Source: Thermoflexus hugenholtzii JAD2
Lineage (GTDB): Bacteria; Chloroflexota; Dehalococcoidia; SHYB01
DNA: 19,532 nucleotides
Assembly (NCBI GenBank): GCA_945861815.1
Contig: CAMAVV010000007.1
Coordinates: forward strand, 1-19,532
Direction of reading: 5' to 3'
Shown here piece by piece: positions 15,366 to 19,532 of the stretch (position 1 is the stretch's first letter; every line of letters starts with the position of its first letter). The notes under the pieces were generated by a model. The model was given only the letters and a program-made list of their open reading frames with translations. It searched no databases and was not told where the DNA came from. Both the position numbers and the translations under genes were made by a program.

Positions 15366-15429
15366 CGGGTTTGCCTACTGTCATGTGTTATGAGCATGGT
15401 GTTTGATGGCACAGCGAAGGATGATATCT

Positions 15430-17184
15430 CTACCACGCGACGGCATATGAGATGAATCGTGAATCGGCGGCGCCGTGCAGGACGCCGCGATTGCCATCGC
15501 GGACGATGGCGCAGACGTGCCCGAAGCCAGGCGCGAAGTCCCGCAGAGCCTCGACATCGTGGCCCAGGCTGGCAAGGGCGCGCTGGGTCTCCTGAGGGAT
15601 GCGCCCCTCCAGGCTCAGGCGGCCCGGCAGATATTCGTGGGGCCAGAAGGAGTTGGGGAAGCTCCAACTCCCGGCGCGGGGCGCTTCGACGGCCTCCTGG
15701 GGCGACATGCCGAACTCAACGATGTTGAGGAAGGCTTGCACCATCGCTTGTGGCTGCTGATCGCCGCCGGGGGTGCCAAAGGTCATGAACAGTTCGCCGT
15801 TGCGCATCACGAGACCGGGGTTCGGCGTGAGACGCGGACGCTTCCACGGCTGCAGCGACGAGGCGTGCTTCGGGTCGAGCCAGCTTTGGTTCCCGCGCCC
15901 GGAGATGACGATGCCAAGGCCAGGGACGATAGGCGCATCCCCGGTGAAATCGCTGGGCGTGGCAGAGAAGCCATTGCCGTCTTTATCGATAACACAGATG
16001 TAGCTCGTATCGCCCTTCGGTTCGCGCGGGGCCACCGTGGCCTTGAGCCGTTCGCGCGCACCGCCAAAGCCGCTGACCTCTCCATAGGACGGCATCTCCG
16101 GCCAGGCGCGCGCGGCGTCGATGCGCTGGCGGCGCTCCTTCGCGTAGGCCTCGCTCAGCAGCACATCCATCGGCACTTTCACAAAGTCGGGGTCGCCGTA
16201 GTAGCGCTCGCGGTCGGCAAAGGTGAGCTTGATCGCCTCGGCAACGTGGTGGAGATAGGCAGGGCTGTTGTGGCCCATCTTCGCCAGGCCGATGCCTTCG
16301 AGGAGCTTGAGCGTTTGGGGCACCGTTGGCCCTTGGCACCAAGAGCCGCAGGCGTAGACCTGGTAGCCCTTGTAGTTGACGGAAACTGGTGGCTCTTCGC
16401 GGACGGCGAAATCGGCCATGTCCTCTCGGGTGAGGAAGCCGCCTTCGCGCTGTGCGAAGTCTGCCATTGTCTTCGCAATAGGCCCCTTATAAAAGGCATC
16501 GCGCACCGCGTGCAGCCGCCCTTCTCGCGACTTCGCCTTGCTAGCCGCCTCTGCGCGCATCAGCCGCTTCAGCGTGCGGGCGAGGTCGGGTTGCTTGAGG
16601 ACTTCGCCGGGGAGAGGCGTCTTGCCGCTTGGCGCAAAGACGGCCCAGGTGCTGGCCCAGCCGGCGCGCGCCTCGTGCTGCATCGCCAGGGCCATCGACA
16701 GGGAACGGTCAACGCCGAAGCCGTTCTCGGCAAGCTCCAGGGCAGGCGCAGCGACCTGGGCAAAGCTCATGGTTCCGTAGCGCGTCAGGGCCATGACCCA
16801 GGCATCGAGTGCGGCGGGCGTGACACATCGAAGTATCCCAAGGGGAATCTCGCCGTTGCCGCGCTCCTTCATCGCTTCGATGGAGGCGGAGCGGGGCCAG
16901 CGACCGAGGCCGCTGATGGTGGTGACGCGGCGCTCGCGGGCGGAGTACAAGATGATGGGCGCGACGCCGCCAAGGTTTGTGAGATAGGGGAGAAGGACGT
17001 TGAGGCAGATGCCTCCGGCAACTCCGGCGTCGGTGGCGTTGCCGCCCGATTGCAGGATGCGCATGCCGGCTTGCGATGCCAGATAGTGGCCGGAGGCGAC
17101 GACGCCCTTTCGCCCCATGACGGGCGGCCGCCGGGTCTCCTGAGGCGTTCCGTAGAAGAGGCCCATCGCCTTGTCGGTCGTCAT
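15430..17184 (-). CDS. Gamma-glutamyltransferase-family Ntn-hydrolase
   Basis: 584 residues, full family length. The precursor cuts itself before a Thr that becomes the nucleophile of the small subunit. Here DTSYICVIDKDGNGFS places that Thr at 393, matching T391 of E. coli GGT. N-terminal SGGNATDAGVAGG (46-58) is the usual 'GGNAvDAavA'. The oxyanion region reads GTPGGDQQPQ (470-479) rather than the PGGSRI form of classical GGT, so it fits better with the GGT-like amidohydrolases (YwrD, oxamate amidohydrolase type) and transpeptidation of glutathione should not be assumed. No signal peptide is seen, so it is probably cytosolic, unlike periplasmic GGT. The start ATG 17184 has AGGAGG 6 nt upstream. 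It faces the DUF998 gene divergently across about 80 nt. Confidence 0.93.
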   Translation of the reverse strand: MTTDKAMGLFYGTPQETRRPPVMGRKGVVASGHYLASQAGMRILQSGGNATDAGVAGGICLNVLLPYLTNLGGVAPIILYSARERRVTTISGLGRWPRSASIEAMKERGNGEIPLGILRCVTPAALDAWVMALTRYGTMSFAQVAAPALELAENGFGVDRSLSMALAMQHEARAGWASTWAVFAPSGKTPLPGEVLKQPDLARTLKRLMRAEAASKAKSREGRLHAVRDAFYKGPIAKTMADFAQREGGFLTREDMADFAVREEPPVSVNYKGYQVYACGSWCQGPTVPQTLKLLEGIGLAKMGHNSPAYLHHVAEAIKLTFADRERYYGDPDFVKVPMDVLLSEAYAKERRQRIDAARAWPEMPSYGEVSGFGGARERLKATVAPREPKGDTSYICVIDKDGNGFSATPSDFTGDAPIVPGLGIVISGRGNQSWLDPKHASSLQPWKRPRLTPNPGLVMRNGELFMTFGTPGGDQQPQAMVQAFLNIVEFGMSPQEAVEAPRAGSWSFPNSFWPHEYLPGRLSLEGRIPQETQRALASLGHDVEALRDFAPGFGHVCAIVRDGNRGVLHGAADSRFISYAVAW

Positions 17185-17252
17185 CGCACGCCTCCTGGTT
17201 GCCGGGGCAGTCTACGATGCAAGGCGCAAAAAGCGCAACTGGCGAAGGCCTG

Positions 17253-17258
17253 TATACT
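17253..17258 (+). promoter_or_regulatory. -10 box of the DUF998 gene, leaderless type
   Basis: TATACT, five of six to consensus, followed by 6 nt and then ATG at 17265. Transcription would begin at the A of the start codon. No clear -35 at 17-18 nt upstream. Confidence 0.55.
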
Positions 17259-17264
17259 TGTGCG

Positions 17265-17906
17265 ATGCGTTTTTTACGTCGCTCCCTGCTCCTTTGCGGC
17301 CTCATCGCGCCCCCACTTTTTGTCGCTTTTGTCTTTGCTGCCACCCTGGCGAGGCGGGACTACAGCTCCATCTCTATCGCGCTGAGCCACCTGGGGGACA
17401 TCGAAGCGCCGCATGCCTGGGTCTTCAACACCGGCATCGCACTCTACGGCGCGCTTGTGGCAATCTTTGCAATCGGCGTCTATCGCAAACTCGGCGGCGG
17501 ACGACGAGCAGTCGCCGTTGCTGCGCCGCTAGCTTTGTATGGCCTTGCCAACATCGCCATCGGCGCGTTCAAGGTAGACGTACTCGAGGGCGGTGGAGGC
17601 CACGGGCTGGAGCATGCGACGCACATCGCGGCGGCGCGGGCGGCCTACCTGCTGGCGATAGCGGCGATGGTTGGCGCGGTGTATGCGTTGCCCAGCAAAA
17701 ACAAGCTTCGCTGGTTTTCCCTTGCCGCCGCCGCAAGCATGGTCGTCTTTGGCATCCTCTTCTCCTCCGAGCAAGCCGACTCATGGAACGGCGTCTGGCA
17801 GCGAGGCTTCATCGGCACAGCGACGGCCTGGGTGGAAACGGTGGCCGTGTCGCTGTATCGTGCGCAACAGAGGGGGCGTTTGACCGATTTCAAGGCAGGG
17901 GCGTAG
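17265..17906 (+). CDS. DUF998 integral membrane protein
   Basis: 213 residues from ATG 17265 (MRFLRRSLLLCGLIAPPLFV). About six hydrophobic segments: roughly residues 8-25, 50-68, 80-97, 118-136, 145-160 and 172-192. The pattern of a first helix with 'G.i.p..f', then YSSISIALSHLG and a following tyrosine/asparagine-rich helix, is typical of DUF998, a membrane family of unknown function. An earlier in-frame ATG at 17199 lies inside the divergent promoter region and would add 22 hydrophilic residues; it is unlikely because a -10 box sits directly before 17265. No Shine-Dalgarno, consistent with leaderless translation. The MFS exporter gene follows 26 nt after its TAG and may be co-transcribed. 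Confidence 0.8.
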   Translation: MRFLRRSLLLCGLIAPPLFVAFVFAATLARRDYSSISIALSHLGDIEAPHAWVFNTGIALYGALVAIFAIGVYRKLGGGRRAVAVAAPLALYGLANIAIGAFKVDVLEGGGGHGLEHATHIAAARAAYLLAIAAMVGAVYALPSKNKLRWFSLAAAASMVVFGILFSSEQADSWNGVWQRGFIGTATAWVETVAVSLYRAQQRGRLTDFKAGA

Positions 17907-17932
17907 ACTCGCGTCACCATAGGAGCAGTTCT

Positions 17933-19195
17933 ACGTCCAGCACTCCGGAACCGCATCCTGCCGATAGGGAGGCAGGTGCGCATCCTCCCCGCAAACGCGC
18001 ATTCGCCGCATTCGCCCAGCGCGATTTCCGCCTGCTTGTCTCCAGCAACATCCTCACCCAACTGGGCCAGTGGACACAGCAAGTCGGCCGCGGCTGGCTC
18101 ATCTACCAGCTTTCGCACTCCGCATTCCAGCTTGGCCTTGTCTCCTTCTGCGCCGGCATCGCCATGTTCCTCGCCGCGCCCCTCGGCGGCGTCATCTCGG
18201 ACAGGCTCGATCGCCGCAAGGTCGTCTTCGCCACCCAGTTCGCCTTAATGGTCGTCGCCCTCACCCTCGCCATCCTCGTCACTACCGACTCTGTCCGCTT
18301 CTGGCATCTCTACCTCACGGCAGTGATTACCGGGGTGAGCGTCTCCATCAACGGCCCCACCCGCAACGCCATGGTGCACGACTTGGTGGACGAAAAGAAC
18401 CTGACGAGCGCGGTCACGCTCAACTCCCTCAGCATGAACTCGATGCGCGTCTTGGGGCCTGCCATCGGCGGCGTGATGATCGGCTTCGCCGGCATAGAGG
18501 GGACGTTTTGGATGCAGGCCGCCTGCTGCATCATAGCCATGACCCAGGTGGTCCAGATACGGCCGCGAGCCAGGCTCCCCAGCGCAGGCACGGTGAGCAT
18601 CTTCAAGAGCCTGACCGACGGCATCTCATACATCCGCCGGGACCCGATGCTTGGCCCCTTATTGCTCATCGCCTTCTTCACCGGGCTCCTCGGCCTGGGC
18701 TTCTTGCAGCTTATGCCCGCCTACGTGGGCGACGTCTTGCACTCCGATAAGGGCAGCCTTCTTGGGTGGCTGCTGACGGCAGAAGGCATCGGCGCGCTTC
18801 TCGGCTCTCTGGCAGCGGCGGTCTTTGCCGATTACCACAGGCGGGGACGGTTATTGTTAGGGCTCGTTATCTCCTTTGGCCTCTGTCTGGTCGTTCTCGG
18901 CTTCGTCGACAACTTTGCCGGCGCCATGGTCCTGCTCCTTGTCCTTGGTGGTCTCACGGCGATGATGCTCACGAACAACAATGTGCTAATACAGCTCTAC
19001 GTCTCGGAGCAGTACCGCGGGCGTGTCTTCTCCATCTACTTCCTGAACTTTAGCCTTGCGCCCCTAGGGACACTGCTCTCCGGCGCTCTCACAAAAGTCG
19101 TCGCCCTGCAGACGACCTTTATCGGCCTAGGAGTCGCCGTTGCCATCGCCGCCATATGGATCGGGAGCCGCTACCCGCGCCTGCGGCGAGGCTGA
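17933..19195 (+). CDS. MFS_3 family exporter (EntS-like), apparent ACG start
   Basis: About 420 residues, the usual size of MFS_3 (transmembrane secretion effector) transporters, with 12 predicted helices. AFAQRDFRLLVSSNILTQLG and WTQQVGRGWLIYQL form helix 1, and GGVISDRLDRRKVV is the MFS motif A between helices 2 and 3; NGPTRNAMVHDLV is typical of the family. Proton-driven export of a small molecule is likely, substrate unknown. The coding frame is uninterrupted to TGA at 19193-19195, but between the DUF998 stop and helix 1 there is no in-frame ATG, GTG or TTG. AGGAG (17921-17925) lies 7 nt before an in-frame ACG (17933), exactly where a start is expected. Either ACG is used, an ATG mutated to ACG, or the base is a sequencing error. 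An in-frame ATG at 17783 lies deep inside DUF998 and is less likely. Confidence 0.88.
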   Translation, partial: TSSTPEPHPADREAGAHPPRKRAFAAFAQRDFRLLVSSNILTQLGQWTQQVGRGWLIYQLSHSAFQLGLVSFCAGIAMFLAAPLGGVISDRLDRRKVVFATQFALMVVALTLAILVTTDSVRFWHLYLTAVITGVSVSINGPTRNAMVHDLVDEKNLTSAVTLNSLSMNSMRVLGPAIGGVMIGFAGIEGTFWMQAACCIIAMTQVVQIRPRARLPSAGTVSIFKSLTDGISYIRRDPMLGPLLLIAFFTGLLGLGFLQLMPAYVGDVLHSDKGSLLGWLLTAEGIGALLGSLAAAVFADYHRRGRLLLGLVISFGLCLVVLGFVDNFAGAMVLLLVLGGLTAMMLTNNNVLIQLYVSEQYRGRVFSIYFLNFSLAPLGTLLSGALTKVVALQTTFIGLGVAVAIAAIWIGSRYPRLRRG

Positions 19196-19217
19196 GGAGC
19201 CGTAGGCCGGGCATTCG

Positions 19218-19223
19218 TATAAT
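19218..19223 (+). promoter_or_regulatory. -10 box of the HAD hydrolase gene, leaderless type
   Basis: Perfect TATAAT, 6 nt before ATG 19230, so the predicted transcript begins at the start codon. No consensus -35 is present 17 nt upstream. Confidence 0.7.
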
Positions 19224-19229
19224 GAGCCA

Positions 19230-19532
19230 ATGAAGCGCCGCGACTTCCAACACGTCCTCCTCGACTTCGACCGCACGCTCAACGATTCCGACCTCGTCTA
19301 TGAGCGGAACCTCGATGGCTTTTTGGGCCTGCCAGGGCGCGAGGTGCTGGAGAAGTGGGGCGCAGTCCACCAGCTTGTGGTGAAGGAACGCCCGCCCAAA
19401 GACCACGAGAACCTTTCCCTTCACTTCGACCTGCTGCTGGAGCGCGTGAAGGCGCAGGGAAAGGGCAACGCGAAGAAAGAGTTGAAGCGGCGCGTGACGG
19501 CTGCGCAGGAGGAGTGCTGGCATGCAACCGCC
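19230..19532 (+). CDS. HAD-superfamily hydrolase, N-terminal fragment
   Basis: 101 codons open to the window edge; the gene continues beyond. MKRRDFQHVLLDFDRTLNDS carries HAD motif I, D-F-D-R-T, with nucleophile D12 and second Asp D14. These cytosolic enzymes mostly remove phosphate from small molecules. Residues about 22-100 are helical and charged, fitting the start of a cap domain of the C1 type; the later motifs lie outside. The substrate cannot be predicted. ATG 19230 has no Shine-Dalgarno but a perfect TATAAT ends 6 nt before it, so a leaderless message is likely. It lies 34 nt after the MFS exporter stop. Confidence 0.75.
   Translation, partial: MKRRDFQHVLLDFDRTLNDSDLVYERNLDGFLGLPGREVLEKWGAVHQLVVKERPPKDHENLSLHFDLLLERVKAQGKGNAKKELKRRVTAAQEECWHATA

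Noticed and set aside
15475..17385. A 636-codon open frame opposite the GGT-family gene
   Set aside because: Shadow of the opposite gene; it extends into the DUF998 start and has no family features.
17171..17905. Upstream extension of the MFS frame through the DUF998 gene
   Set aside because: The frame is open but its translation is Arg/His-rich shadow sequence; real MFS_3 similarity begins only after 17933.

Overview
The window looks like a chromosomal segment of a GC-rich bacterium, most likely an uncultured member of Chloroflexota (Dehalococcoidia-like). That placement is an inference. It rests on an RpoC of about 1500 residues with a long coiled-coil insert, an actinobacterial/archaeal-type inositol phosphate synthase, strong -10 boxes placed directly before start codons (leaderless style), and the mix of neighbours. 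No rRNA, tRNA, CRISPR array, phage gene or transposase gene was found.

Layout. Positions 1-242 hold the end of a family III CoA-transferase gene. Positions 243-539 hold a palindromic intergenic repeat, a candidate promoter, a possible 30-codon leader ORF and a clear intrinsic terminator hairpin just upstream of an ABC half-transporter gene (540-2420). Positions 2421-3186 have no gene but are rich in structure: a 7-nt tandem repeat, a roughly 380-nt domain closed by a perfect 12-bp long-range stem (candidate structured RNA, 2613-2991), and a cluster of GCAAGCAT octamers that forms a 12-bp palindrome just upstream of a promoter. Next comes inositol-3-phosphate synthase (3187-4476) with an unusual basic helical N-terminal extension. 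A perfect 17-bp bidirectional terminator separates it from the opposite-strand block.

Minus-strand block. Read from right to left this is sfsA, then rpoB, rpoC and prfB (14967 down to 4589). rpoB has a textbook sigma70 promoter (TTGACA-17-TAGAAT) and a leader of about 130 nt containing a terminator-like hairpin. rpoB and rpoC are 18 nt apart, and prfB follows 45 nt after rpoC. prfB carries the classic in-frame TGA at codon 23 (CTT TGA C) that needs a +1 frameshift. The block couples the two large RNA polymerase subunits with a release factor. Further right on the minus strand are a DUF2892 membrane protein and a gamma-glutamyltransferase-family enzyme.

Right end, plus strand. A DUF998 membrane protein, an MFS_3 exporter whose only well-placed start codon is ACG, and the first 101 codons of a HAD-superfamily hydrolase. 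The DUF998 and HAD genes each have a -10 box exactly 6 nt before the ATG.

The most interesting observations are the candidate structured RNA, the missing canonical MFS start, the two possible starts of the inositol phosphate synthase, the possible attenuation leader of the ABC gene, and the GCAAGCAT octamer cluster.
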